NCBI GenBank assembly: GCA_947373075.1
Contig: CANBWF010000018.1
Coordinates: 1-17,456 of the forward strand
Direction: 5' to 3'
Length of the DNA stretch: 17,456 nucleotides
Source of the DNA: Actinomycetota bacterium
GTDB taxonomy: Bacteria > Actinomycetota > Actinomycetes > S36-B12 > UBA5976
The notes under the pieces were generated by a model. That model saw only the letters and a program-made list of their open reading frames with translations, was not told the DNA's origin and made no database searches. Positions 6,520 through 14,623 of the stretch are shown here, in pieces. The position numbers were made by a program, and so were the translations under genes. How positions within the stretch are numbered: the stretch's first letter is position 1; each line of letters starts with the position of its first letter.

Positions 6520-8022
6520 GTGAAAAAAATTATGATTACGAAGACAAGACTCGCTCGTACAACTTTGGGCCTTGCATTCCTTGCAGTTTCGCTAATCGCA
6601 CCTGCCTCCATTGCGCAGGCAGTCGATGTCACATCATTTGTGGCCGCATACAATCAAGCAGGAAGCACGCAAATTGTTTCGGTCTCTGGTGGGGTCAAGC
6701 AGTCGCTACCGACAAATACAAATCTCTTACTGGGCACTTCAGTTGATGGAAAGTCTTCCGTTTGGGAAGCACAGATCTCCGCGGGTGTCAGTGGCCTGTT
6801 ATTACATACTGCTAACGGCTCCGTAACATTGCTGCCTAATGACCTATTGAATCCTGACAACATTCTGCTTCCAACTACCTCTGGCGTAGTAATTCAGCAG
6901 GAGAATTCATTCAGTTACTTGTCAGCCAGTGCCGCAGCGAATAAGACTGCGCCAGTTAATTTAGGAGCAATTCCCGCTGCGAATGCAGGATTTGATCGTC
7001 AGGTTACAGCTCTGGCCGCAGTTGACGGTGCTATTTACGCCGCAACAATTGATTATGAAGCTGGGCAAACCGATTCAGCGCTAGGCGTATCCCACGTTTG
7101 GTTCTTGAATGGCTCAAACTCTCCTGCTGATAGTTACACAACAACTGGCACTTACATCGATTCACTAGCCATTAACCCAAATAGTCCGACAACAGGGCAA
7201 ATCATTTTGGTCGATCTAAAACCGGCCGAAGCAACTAGTGCATCTGTATCAGTATCGATTTCTAACAACCAAAAGTTCACGCTGACCTCAAGTCCAACTC
7301 CAACAAAAATCGCAACTGACATTTTGGATAGTTACCTAGTTTGGGGTGCAACGAACGGCTCACCAACTTCTTTGACAGCTCAAGTTACCGCGAAGGCAAC
7401 GAACGTCTACGCTGCGAATGGACCCTTGGTTGTTTCATTCCCAGCCAATGTCAACGTTTCAATAGTTCCATCGGCTACTGCGCTAGATATATCTGCGAGC
7501 CTGTCAAATAAGTTAAGCCCGACAGCAAGGCTTGCTGCACCGCTGGCGCCAAGCTATAAATACAACTCGAAAATTAAGTTCTCTGCTACATCTTCATATT
7601 CAGGCTTTGGCTACGACGTTGCAGGTGGCGCACCAACTATTTTGTTAACTTCGGGAACAACATCTGCCCCACTTTTGGCGGGCGGAGCCAATGTGAAGGC
7701 AAATTTCTGTTTAACCTTAACCGCACCAGCTACAACAATTTTGGCCCCAATAAGCCAACAAGCATGCAGCACGGTGAGCAATTTGCTAACCGTCACTGCA
7801 AAGAAGCGCGTCGTTAGCATTGTTACAACTGGAACAACGATTACCGTTGAAAAACAGTCTGTTAAGAAAAAGAAAGTTACCTGGGCAAAATTCAAAATTA
7901 AAATCAAGGTAGCAAAGGGTAAAGCTAAGGCAACATTTAAATCTGGCGGAATTTACCGTTTCACCGCTGCAGCTACCAAAACTAATGCAGTAGCAGTTTC
8001 AAGCAACATAACTATCAAATAG
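6520..8022 (+). CDS. Secreted beta-rich protein of unknown function, first gene of the glycan operon
   Basis: 500 residues. The start is probably GTG at 6520, with AGGGA 4 nt upstream; an in-frame ATG at codon 5 is the alternative. Residues 1-34 form a clear signal peptide (KKIMITKTR, hydrophobic core, cleavage after IAQA). The mature protein is rich in Ser, Thr, Ala, Gly and Val. Its first part (about 40-280) has repeated short strands with turns such as SVDGKSSVWEA and AAVDGAIYAATI that resemble beta-propeller blades; the middle and end look like beta-sandwich material, with two cysteines near 393 and 409 that could form a disulfide. A lysine-rich stretch (about 448-470, including KKKKVTWAKFKIKIKVAKGK) lies near the C-terminus and could bind an anionic polymer or the wall. 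No cell-wall anchor or membrane tail is seen. Its place just ahead of the glycan synthase suggests an exported accessory factor. I do not recognise a family. Confidence 0.75.
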   Translation: MKKIMITKTRLARTTLGLAFLAVSLIAPASIAQAVDVTSFVAAYNQAGSTQIVSVSGGVKQSLPTNTNLLLGTSVDGKSSVWEAQISAGVSGLLLHTANGSVTLLPNDLLNPDNILLPTTSGVVIQQENSFSYLSASAAANKTAPVNLGAIPAANAGFDRQVTALAAVDGAIYAATIDYEAGQTDSALGVSHVWFLNGSNSPADSYTTTGTYIDSLAINPNSPTTGQIILVDLKPAEATSASVSVSISNNQKFTLTSSPTPTKIATDILDSYLVWGATNGSPTSLTAQVTAKATNVYAANGPLVVSFPANVNVSIVPSATALDISASLSNKLSPTARLAAPLAPSYKYNSKIKFSATSSYSGFGYDVAGGAPTILLTSGTTSAPLLAGGANVKANFCLTLTAPATTILAPISQQACSTVSNLLTVTAKKRVVSIVTTGTTITVEKQSVKKKKVTWAKFKIKIKVAKGKAKATFKSGGIYRFTAAATKTNAVAVSSNITIK

Positions 8023-8031
8023 CTAGACCAA

Positions 8032-9684
8032 ATGACCCTAGATCCAAATTGGGTAGATCAGACTGAAGAAATTCAGTCTGATCTACTTCCAATGGAATCT
8101 GCTAATCCATTTGCGCTTGATTTAATTTCACTTGCATCAGCACGATCTGATGACCCACAAACGCACGTCGCACCACCTGGCGAAAACGAAAAATATCTAT
8201 ACTTAAAAAATAGTTTTAGATTCTTCCCACTGATACTTAACTTACTTTTTCTGCCGATAATTCTGAGCCTAATCAAATTCGCAATGCTATCTCCATACTT
8301 GTGGATCTTCGGGGTATGGATTGCTGTGCTTATTGGTAATGCAACTGTTGGGGCGCTGACATCGAATAAAGCGCATCGGGTGACTTTTGACTCCCACAGA
8401 GACCTGGTAAATGATTACCGTCCCACAAAATGGGCCTCAATCGATGTTTTCCTTCCATGCTGTAATGAACCGCTAGAAGTACTGCTAAATACCTACAAAT
8501 CTGTGTCCAATATTGCTTGGCCGGGCCGAGTAAATGTATACATTTTGGACGATGCTGGCCGGGCCGAAGTAAGGGAAGCAGCTCAGCACTTCAAATTCAA
8601 CTACCACTCGCGCGAGAACCGTGGTGAATTTAAAAAAGCTGGAAATTTGCGCAGTGGTTTTGATAATTCCGATGGGGATTTCATCCTAATTCTTGATGCT
8701 GACTTCACCATTCGAAATGATGCATTATTTGAATTGATGCCATACTTTTCCGACGAAAAAATTGGGATTGTTCAGTCACCACAGTTTTTTGACATAACAC
8801 CACAACAGAACTGGCTCCAGCAGGGGGCAGGCGCAACGCAAGAGTTGTTTTACAGGTGGATTCAACCTAGCCGTGATCGAAGCGACGCCGCCATTTGTGT
8901 AGGTACTTGCGCAATCTATCGGCGACAAGCACTGGTAGATGCCGGGGGCTTTGCGCAAATTGAACATTCTGAAGATGTGCACACAGGCGTAAAGCTAGCT
9001 AAGGCCGGATATTATTTACGATACATACCCGTACTGGTGGCAAAGGGACTATGTCCTAGTGAGCCGCTTGCATTCATCAGCCAACAATATCGGTGGGCAA
9101 CTGGGTCTCTGAGTTTGCTAACAGATAAAAGTTTTTATCAAAACCAAAACATAAGAATCAAACGTAAGTTGCCTTACTTCACTGGTTTCATGTACTACAT
9201 AACAACTGGATTAGGTGTGTACCTTAATTGGTTGCCTGGCCCAATCATCCTTTGGTTCTTCCCTGAATTAATTAAGCCAGAAAATTATTTACCAATTTCA
9301 ACAATATTATTTTCACAAGCGATCCTGCTCCCCGCGATTACCAACGGTCGTTACAAACCAAGAGTTGCACGAGTTCAGATGCTTTACTCGTTCGCACATG
9401 CGCAAGCTATTTTGGACAAGATCCGCAACACCACTCAAGGTTGGGTTGCAACTGGAGAATCCAGTTCTTCGCATACCGGGGCCAAAAAAATATCCAGAAC
9501 TATGAAGACTGTTATATCTTGCGTGATTACAGCGCAAGTGCTCGGATTCATTCACGCCACCGCAGTGAGCGGCTTCGAAAATACTTGGCCCGCCATGATA
9601 TTTACCGCTTTTTATATTTATATAAGTTTCCCGCTTCTCTTGATTGAGACCAAATTAAGCTCCCTTAATCGAAAAACATCCTAG
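8032..9684 (+). CDS. Membrane GT2 processive glycan synthase (cellulose synthase-like, BcsA type, no PilZ domain)
   Basis: Probable inner-membrane synthase that polymerises and extrudes a beta-linked polysaccharide, 550 residues. Two helices (about 62-85 and 88-108) precede the GT-A domain. Catalytic motifs of processive family 2 enzymes are in order: ILDDAGR (171-177), KKAGNLRSGF (201-210), DAD (222-224), FFDITP (252-257), SED in place of the usual TED (313-315), and QQYRW (351-355). At least four hydrophobic helices follow (about 383-403, 420-437, 492-512, 518-537), with WVATGES (471-477) at the place where BcsA has its gating loop. There is no PilZ c-di-GMP domain and no nucleotide-sugar specificity can be read. 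The assigned ATG has no clear ribosome site, and a strong hairpin covers codons 8-19; ATG at 8092 (codon 21) is an alternative start. It begins 9 nt after the preceding gene. Confidence 0.92.
   Translation: MTLDPNWVDQTEEIQSDLLPMESANPFALDLISLASARSDDPQTHVAPPGENEKYLYLKNSFRFFPLILNLLFLPIILSLIKFAMLSPYLWIFGVWIAVLIGNATVGALTSNKAHRVTFDSHRDLVNDYRPTKWASIDVFLPCCNEPLEVLLNTYKSVSNIAWPGRVNVYILDDAGRAEVREAAQHFKFNYHSRENRGEFKKAGNLRSGFDNSDGDFILILDADFTIRNDALFELMPYFSDEKIGIVQSPQFFDITPQQNWLQQGAGATQELFYRWIQPSRDRSDAAICVGTCAIYRRQALVDAGGFAQIEHSEDVHTGVKLAKAGYYLRYIPVLVAKGLCPSEPLAFISQQYRWATGSLSLLTDKSFYQNQNIRIKRKLPYFTGFMYYITTGLGVYLNWLPGPIILWFFPELIKPENYLPISTILFSQAILLPAITNGRYKPRVARVQMLYSFAHAQAILDKIRNTTQGWVATGESSSSHTGAKKISRTMKTVISCVITAQVLGFIHATAVSGFENTWPAMIFTAFYIYISFPLLLIETKLSSLNRKTS
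8053..8086 (+). promoter_or_regulatory. 15-bp perfect hairpin with GAAA tetraloop at the start of the synthase gene
   Basis: The arm GTAGATCAGACTGAA (8053-8067) is exactly complementary to TTCAGTCTGATCTAC (8072-8086), with GAAA as loop. Two G-U pairs (8052/8087, 8051/8088) could extend it in RNA. No uridine run follows, so it is not a standard terminator. It lies 30 nt past the stop of the first gene, and inside codons 8-19 of the synthase if translation starts at 8032. Confidence 0.85.
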
Positions 9685-9699
9685 GTGCCTGTATGCACC
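9684..9699 (+). promoter_or_regulatory. Small hairpin over the ribosome site and start of the hydrolase gene
   Basis: GGTGC (9684-9688) pairs with GCACC (9695-9699) around the loop CTGTAT. The stem covers most of the likely ribosome site AGGTG (9683-9687), and the ATG at 9693 lies partly in the loop. A ribosome finishing the synthase gene at 9684 would be placed to open it, suggesting translational coupling. Confidence 0.4.
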
Positions 9700-12080
9700 G
9701 ACAGAATCCATCACTCTCGAAACTGACTGTTTTATCAGTTGCCTCTATAGTGTTACTTTTTTCAAACGCGGCTAATGCAATTGAAAAGGTTAGCTACGTT
9801 AAAAAGATTAGCTCCGTAACTTCCGGTCCAACACCTAATGAAATCCCAATTTCGACAACCACAAAGAATACGAACTGCCAAGGGCCTTCAGTAATCTGCA
9901 AGAATTACATCCAGTTTGGCTTCATTGGCGAAACTGTTGCCAAAGCAAACAAAGACTTGCCGCTACTAACCACGGCAACCGCGCACAAACCCTCACTCAC
10001 ATTATGGTTCCAAGATTTCTCAGAAAAGCTAAATGTTAAACAATTGAAAGCATCGTCAAAAAATGGTCAATTGCCAATAATTACTTGGGAGCCCCAGAAA
10101 ATTAATGACAAGATCCCCGATAACTACCCACTAAAGGATATCGCAGCAGGAAAATTTGATAAGTACCTAATATCATCGGCTAAGTTAGCCAAATGGGCGC
10201 GGGTTCCATTTGTAATTAGATTCGCGCACGAAATGAATGGCTATTGGTACCCGTGGGGTCAGCCAAAACCGGGTGATCCAAGATCTCTAGCTGCTCGGAC
10301 GAACACCCCTGAACAATACGTTTTGGCTTACCGCCATGTACATGATGTTTTTCAATCTGTTGGTGCCAAAAATGTTATTTGGATGTGGTCACCTAACCTG
10401 GTTGATGCAACACCAACTATCTCTCTCAAATCTTTATACCCTGGTGATTCTTATGTAGATGTGATGGGTTTAAGCGGATACTTACGCGACCCAGGCCAAA
10501 CTTTCAACACACGATTCCCAAGAACCTTGCAACAGCTTTCTGAAATAAGCAGCTCAAAACCAATCATCGTTGCCGAGACTGCCGTTGCAAAGAAATTAGA
10601 CCGTACTTCATTAATTAAAGACTTAATGCAGTCTTTGGCGCATTGCGCACAGATTCAAGGATTGCTTTGGCTCAATAAAACAACACCAACCTACGACTTC
10701 AATATTTCGAAAGATCCAGTGGGACTTCTTGCCCTTAAAGACGAGTTAGCCCAACCGCGATTTAACCCGATGTCTGGGCTGCGCTTCAGTTACGCAGGAA
10801 TTCCAGCTATCGCGGGATCTATGACTATCGGCAGTACGCTCGCAGCAACTGGCAGCTACTGGGGTTACCCCACTTCCATCAGGTATAACTGGTTTTCTTG
10901 CCCATCTCCAACTGACCTTGAGACAGACTGCAAACAAATTGACCGTGGGAAGTATCACTTTCTAAACGCTGCCGATCGACATAGGTACCTGCACTTAGTT
11001 ATGACGACGACAAGCCCGCTTGGGGTTGATAGCGCCATATCCGCGGTTGCTGGGCCGGTGATGTTTATTCCGGAAACCCCAATTGTTACTGCTGTTAACT
11101 TACGAGGAACATCAACCCAACTAGTATTCGGATCAGTTGCAACGACTGCAACAAACTTGCAAGTCCAAGTCGATAACCAGACCCCAATCTATTTGCCAAC
11201 CAATAGTTCTGAATACTGGATAACAGGACTAACACTTGGCGAATTACATACTTACAAAGTTAGTTTCGTAGATGTCTTTGGCCAAAGTAAAAGCGTAGGC
11301 GTTAGCGCAACCGGATCATTCACTGCAGCTAAATCCCCTGACGTACCAAAACTTACGATTAGCCCAACAACAATGACAGTCCAATTCCCAACCCCAGCAA
11401 CAGGTCAGAGTGCTTGGAAATATTGGATCGACTCACAACAATCAACAATTGTTGACATCACGACAACCACAGTAGAACTACCAGTGTCAGAAGTTGGCCC
11501 CCACACATTCAACCTAGTAAACATCAGTGGCGAAGGAACAACACTGACAAAAGTTACAAACTACCAAATCCTGCCAGCCCCAATTGTTACTGCTGTTAAC
11601 TTACGAGGAACATCAACCCAACTAGTATTCGGATCAGTTCCTACAGGAATATCAAAGATTGTGATTCGAACACCCGGAGGCAATACAACTTACCTGCCCG
11701 CAACTACTTCCGAATATTGGCTAACTAAATTGACGCTTGGCCAGGCCACTAGTTACAGCATCACATACCAGGCAGCGGTTGGCAGTAACTATTTCGAAGG
11801 TCTCGCCACCAATGGCCAGTTTGTTGCACTGAGCACTCCGATACACGCCACAGTTGCCGTTGATGGCGCGCAGATAACCATTCTGTTCCCGACAGCAGCA
11901 AGTGGACAAAGCAACTGGCGCTATTGGATTGACAGCGATCCCGTGAAACAGATTCCGGCGACTAGAACGAGCGTAATTCTCTCAGACATTGCGCAAGGGA
12001 CTCACCGAGTCTGGATTCAAGCAGTTGGCCAAGATGGAATTACTTTAAGTGTTTCACAGCCGTTCGAAATTATTAACTAG
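9693..12080 (+). CDS. Secreted GH26-family glycoside hydrolase with Ig-like and tandem C-terminal repeats
   Basis: 795 residues. The signal peptide spans about 1-29 (cleavage after NAANA), then a Ser/Thr/Pro-rich linker with a cysteine pair (62, 69). The catalytic domain (about 72-355) has the GH26 hallmarks: RFAHEMNGYWYPWG at 176-189 with E180 as acid/base, WMWSPN at 230-235, and IIVAETA at 291-297 with E295 as nucleophile. GH26 enzymes cut beta-1,4-mannan, or mixed beta-1,3/1,4-glucan or xylan in some members. An Ig-like domain of the actinobacterial GSTLAATGSYWGY...YNWFSC type follows (about 366-458, cysteines 403 and 413). Two related units of about 167 residues then start at 463 and 630, each opening with the same segment PIVTAVNLRGTSTQLVFGSV and containing GQSxWxYWIDS. 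The AGGTG ribosome site is 5 nt from the ATG, 8 nt after the synthase stop. Its role is probably trimming or release of the polymer made by the synthase, although nutrient glycan digestion is possible. Confidence 0.9.
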   Translation: MHRQNPSLSKLTVLSVASIVLLFSNAANAIEKVSYVKKISSVTSGPTPNEIPISTTTKNTNCQGPSVICKNYIQFGFIGETVAKANKDLPLLTTATAHKPSLTLWFQDFSEKLNVKQLKASSKNGQLPIITWEPQKINDKIPDNYPLKDIAAGKFDKYLISSAKLAKWARVPFVIRFAHEMNGYWYPWGQPKPGDPRSLAARTNTPEQYVLAYRHVHDVFQSVGAKNVIWMWSPNLVDATPTISLKSLYPGDSYVDVMGLSGYLRDPGQTFNTRFPRTLQQLSEISSSKPIIVAETAVAKKLDRTSLIKDLMQSLAHCAQIQGLLWLNKTTPTYDFNISKDPVGLLALKDELAQPRFNPMSGLRFSYAGIPAIAGSMTIGSTLAATGSYWGYPTSIRYNWFSCPSPTDLETDCKQIDRGKYHFLNAADRHRYLHLVMTTTSPLGVDSAISAVAGPVMFIPETPIVTAVNLRGTSTQLVFGSVATTATNLQVQVDNQTPIYLPTNSSEYWITGLTLGELHTYKVSFVDVFGQSKSVGVSATGSFTAAKSPDVPKLTISPTTMTVQFPTPATGQSAWKYWIDSQQSTIVDITTTTVELPVSEVGPHTFNLVNISGEGTTLTKVTNYQILPAPIVTAVNLRGTSTQLVFGSVPTGISKIVIRTPGGNTTYLPATTSEYWLTKLTLGQATSYSITYQAAVGSNYFEGLATNGQFVALSTPIHATVAVDGAQITILFPTAASGQSNWRYWIDSDPVKQIPATRTSVILSDIAQGTHRVWIQAVGQDGITLSVSQPFEIIN
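11077..11138 (+). repeat. 62-bp exact direct repeat, copy 1
   Basis: This segment is identical base for base to 11578-11639, 501 bp away (exactly 167 codons). It encodes the first strand region of C-terminal repeat unit 1 of the hydrolase. Flanking bases differ at both ends. Confidence 0.95.
11578..11639 (+). repeat. 62-bp exact direct repeat, copy 2
   Basis: Second copy, opening repeat unit 2 of the hydrolase. The rest of the two units has diverged strongly in both DNA and protein, so this block is much better conserved than its surroundings. Confidence 0.95.
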
Positions 12081-12131
12081 TGCAGACACGGCCCAAGCCC
12101 TAAACAAATTGGCGTAAAAGCCTCAAAGCTG

Positions 12132-13343
12132 CTATTCGGGTTGCTTGGAATAGATTTTTTGCGTTACAACTACATACGGCAATTTGAAAGCTTCCCGATC
12201 AAGGCGGGCAACAATCATTGCTCCCATTGATCCTGAGACAGCAAGCACCAAGTCAACATCTTGCTCAGGGCCGATTTCGTCTACTTTTTCAACTCCCAGA
12301 TCAATAAGTGCCTTATGAACATGCTTCAAACGCCGATCGAACATATCCGGGCGATGCCAAGATAGACGCAAATACTCGATTTGCAAGGCTCGCTCTAAAT
12401 CAAGATCGGGGCGCTGGTACTCACGGAAGAGAATGGCAGCTGAAACACCTGCTCCATAAATTTCATTCCATTTTGAAATGTGTTGAAAGTTAACCAGGAA
12501 TCCCTGCTCAACTTGGAGCGATATCGCATCCAGAAATAAATCTAGTTTCGTTGGAAAATAGGAGAATAATTTACCTTCTGAAACGAGCGCTTCTTTCGCT
12601 ATCATTCTTGTTGTTGTAGCTGCGAAACCATTTTGTGCCACGCATGTCAAACACGCATTCATTAGCTCGGCGTGTGGGCTCTGTTCAGGAGAAACAAATT
12701 TTTCATGAATGTAACTTGCATCAACTTCAGGAGTTGGAACTATTTCGGCTGGAGTAATTCCCAAAACCAGCAGCGCATGCAATCTTGCTACTAGTAAATC
12801 GCGGTCTACCAATTGGCTGCGTACATGTAAAAGTGTGCCAAGGATAATCTGGAAGAAAAAAACGTATTGTGCTTTCATACTCTCAGATTTGATCGCTGAC
12901 TGACTAAACAGAGCCTTCAAATCTTTTGCTACGGCATCGCAAACTGGGTCGTGGGAGGCAGTAACTGCCAAAATCTCAAGAGAAGCACATTGCACTTCAT
13001 TGAGCTCAAACAGACTGTCCAACAATTGCTTTGAATGTTGATGATCTTGATCCTGTTCGGACAATAAATAACTCATGATGGTCACATTTAACGGTTTGAT
13101 GAATGCACTAACAGAACGGTTTTTCCAGATGTCTACTAGCAACGCATCTATATCACTGAACCGTTTACGCAGAACAGAATTGGAAAGCTTTGCCTCTATT
13201 GAGACTGAATTGAAATTAGTGCCCTCAAGTCCGAAGTGACTCAAAATGCCAACGGCTGCGTCGCGAACAAGTTCATTGTTGCGAATCCGGTTAGGTTGAC
13301 GAACCTGTTCCTGAACTGCTGCCCGAGCATTTACATAATTCAC
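12132..13343 (-). CDS. Tandem TetR-type transcriptional regulator (two TetR units in one chain)
   Basis: 403 residues, about twice the usual TetR length. The second unit is clear: ELMNACLTCVAQNGFAATTT, then MIAKEALVSEGKLFSYFPTK (about 226-266), matches the TetR N-terminal three-helix DNA-binding domain including the typical G-x-L-F-x-Y-F-P-T-K end. The first unit (about 22-77) is a weaker match: DAAVGILSHFGLEGTNFNSV, IEAKLSNSVLRKRFSDIDALL. Each is followed by about 130-150 mostly helical residues, as in TetR ligand and dimer domains. The start is GTG at 13343, without a strong ribosome site, and there is no Met before residue 90. It lies 116 bp downstream of an MFS gene on the same strand and converges on the glycan operon, with 51 bp between the stops. 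Targets and ligand are unknown. A CACT-TAG-AGTG inverted repeat at 13389-13399 upstream may be an autoregulatory site. Confidence 0.82.
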   Translation of the reverse strand: MNYVNARAAVQEQVRQPNRIRNNELVRDAAVGILSHFGLEGTNFNSVSIEAKLSNSVLRKRFSDIDALLVDIWKNRSVSAFIKPLNVTIMSYLLSEQDQDHQHSKQLLDSLFELNEVQCASLEILAVTASHDPVCDAVAKDLKALFSQSAIKSESMKAQYVFFFQIILGTLLHVRSQLVDRDLLVARLHALLVLGITPAEIVPTPEVDASYIHEKFVSPEQSPHAELMNACLTCVAQNGFAATTTRMIAKEALVSEGKLFSYFPTKLDLFLDAISLQVEQGFLVNFQHISKWNEIYGAGVSAAILFREYQRPDLDLERALQIEYLRLSWHRPDMFDRRLKHVHKALIDLGVEKVDEIGPEQDVDLVLAVSGSMGAMIVARLDREAFKLPYVVVTQKIYSKQPE

Positions 13344-13388
13344 TTTTCTAGGTTATGGGACAATCCCCCAATCTGCAGGTCTTGCCAG

Positions 13389-13399
13389 CACTTAGAGTG
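13389..13399. promoter_or_regulatory. Short inverted repeat upstream of the TetR-like gene
   Basis: CACT and AGTG around TAG form an 11-bp symmetric site 46 bp upstream of the regulator start. TetR-type proteins often bind symmetric sites near their own promoters, but the site is short and could be chance. Confidence 0.25.
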
Positions 13400-13459
13400 T
13401 TAAAACTGAGTTAAATCCTTGGCTCTCGCTTGGATAAACCCTTATTAGAGCGGTGATTT

Positions 13460-14620
13460 TCACTTCACAGGTTTAAAGATTGCCACCATAAAGGCTACTA
13501 ACAGGGCCGCTGGAACAACCAAGAATGCTTGGCCAACTCCAATATGATCAGCCAAAACTCCAATTGAAAACGGCGCCACCCCGCTTGAAATCGCGGTTGC
13601 TATCGCAATTCGAGTAGTGGCGCGGTCAGCCCGCCCCGCGCTGACCTTGATCGAACGTTCTATGCCAAATGGGAAATGTAGAGACAAACCAAATCCGGTG
13701 ATTGTCAGGAAAATAATCATGAGCGCTGGAGTAGAAGTTGCCCAAAACCCCATAAATCCAAATAACGCTAAAAGAAGTGAGCCAGCATAGAGGCGTTCAG
13801 ATGACACCCGACGAGTTAGAACTGAACCAGCTAGGCGTCCGATGGCCATAGCTCCAACTACACAACCCAGCGCAATCGCGGAAGCACCTTTTGCTAGTCC
13901 CCCGTTGCTGCGCAGGTAGTCACTCGACCACAGCAAAACGGCATACTCCACACCTGAAGTACAAATCATGGCAACACATGCCCACCAAAAGGCTCTAGGC
14001 AACGGACCCGCAACATCATGACCAACTACTTCTTCATCGTCGGAGAATGGGAGTCCATAACTTGCTGTGTCGCGGCCGCGCAAAATTTCAACGGCTACAG
14101 TGGCCACTAAACCAACTGCCATACCAATGCGCCAACCAAATCCGTAAGTTACGCAAAGGCCAATAGCAACTGGTGAGAGCAAACCAAATCCAGCGGCTAC
14201 TCCGTGCAGTTCAGAAATTGAAGCCGATGCGAACCTGCCTTGATGATGGCTCAAGAATGCTGCGGTGCTCTGCACTATGGTGACGCCGCCCAAGAAACAC
14301 AGGGTGAAACCTAGCAAAGTTAACGGGACTATCCGGCCCACGGTAAAAAGTAGAATTCCGAGTGCCAAGACAATTGAGGCCCAGCGCAAAAGCCGGCCGC
14401 GGCCAAAATGTTGTATTAATTTTTGGGCGCTCAGTCCGGCAGCGATGCCACCAATCGACATGCCCAAACTGTGGGCTGAAGCCATTGCCCTTGATAACTG
14501 TAAATCATCCCGGAGAAAATTAATTGCTGGACCAGATCCAAAAATTAGCCAGCCGAAACAAGAAGCTTGCGCATAAGAAATTAGCGTTGGTTTATCGCGA
14601 ACAAAAGTTTCTTGTACCAC
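13460..14620 (-). CDS. Major facilitator superfamily transporter
   Basis: 386 residues with about 12 hydrophobic segments in two halves of six, separated by a cytoplasmic loop rich in charged residues (about 185-208, including SDDEEVVGHD). The loop between helices 2 and 3 (SAQKLIQHFGRGRLLRW) resembles the MFS motif A region. The substrate cannot be read; the arrangement with a TetR-type gene downstream is compatible with either efflux or sugar-type uptake. The start is GTG at 14620, 3 nt after the TAA of the HAD phosphatase gene, so the two are probably cotranscribed; the next Met is too far inside (after the first helix) to be an alternative. Confidence 0.88.
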   Translation of the reverse strand: MVQETFVRDKPTLISYAQASCFGWLIFGSGPAINFLRDDLQLSRAMASAHSLGMSIGGIAAGLSAQKLIQHFGRGRLLRWASIVLALGILLFTVGRIVPLTLLGFTLCFLGGVTIVQSTAAFLSHHQGRFASASISELHGVAAGFGLLSPVAIGLCVTYGFGWRIGMAVGLVATVAVEILRGRDTASYGLPFSDDEEVVGHDVAGPLPRAFWWACVAMICTSGVEYAVLLWSSDYLRSNGGLAKGASAIALGCVVGAMAIGRLAGSVLTRRVSSERLYAGSLLLALFGFMGFWATSTPALMIIFLTITGFGLSLHFPFGIERSIKVSAGRADRATTRIAIATAISSGVAPFSIGVLADHIGVGQAFLVVPAALLVAFMVAIFKPVK

Positions 14621-14623
14621 TGA

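Noticed and set aside
7611..7907. Minus-strand 98-codon open frame inside the secreted-protein gene
   Set aside because: It is antisense to a well-supported gene with a signal peptide and has no start context or recognisable domain.
8032..9684. Assignment as true cellulose synthase bcsA
   Set aside because: No PilZ domain and no BcsB/BcsC partner, and the neighbour is GH26 rather than GH8; the polymer cannot be named from sequence.
12081..12131. Possible bidirectional terminator between the convergent hydrolase and TetR-like genes
   Set aside because: Only a 3-bp GGC/GCC stem near AAAA/TTTT can be drawn; no convincing stem with a uridine run on either strand.
14265..14576. Plus-strand 103-codon open frame over the MFS gene
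   Set aside because: Shadow frame rich in Lys, Arg and Pro, antisense to membrane helices; no ribosome site.
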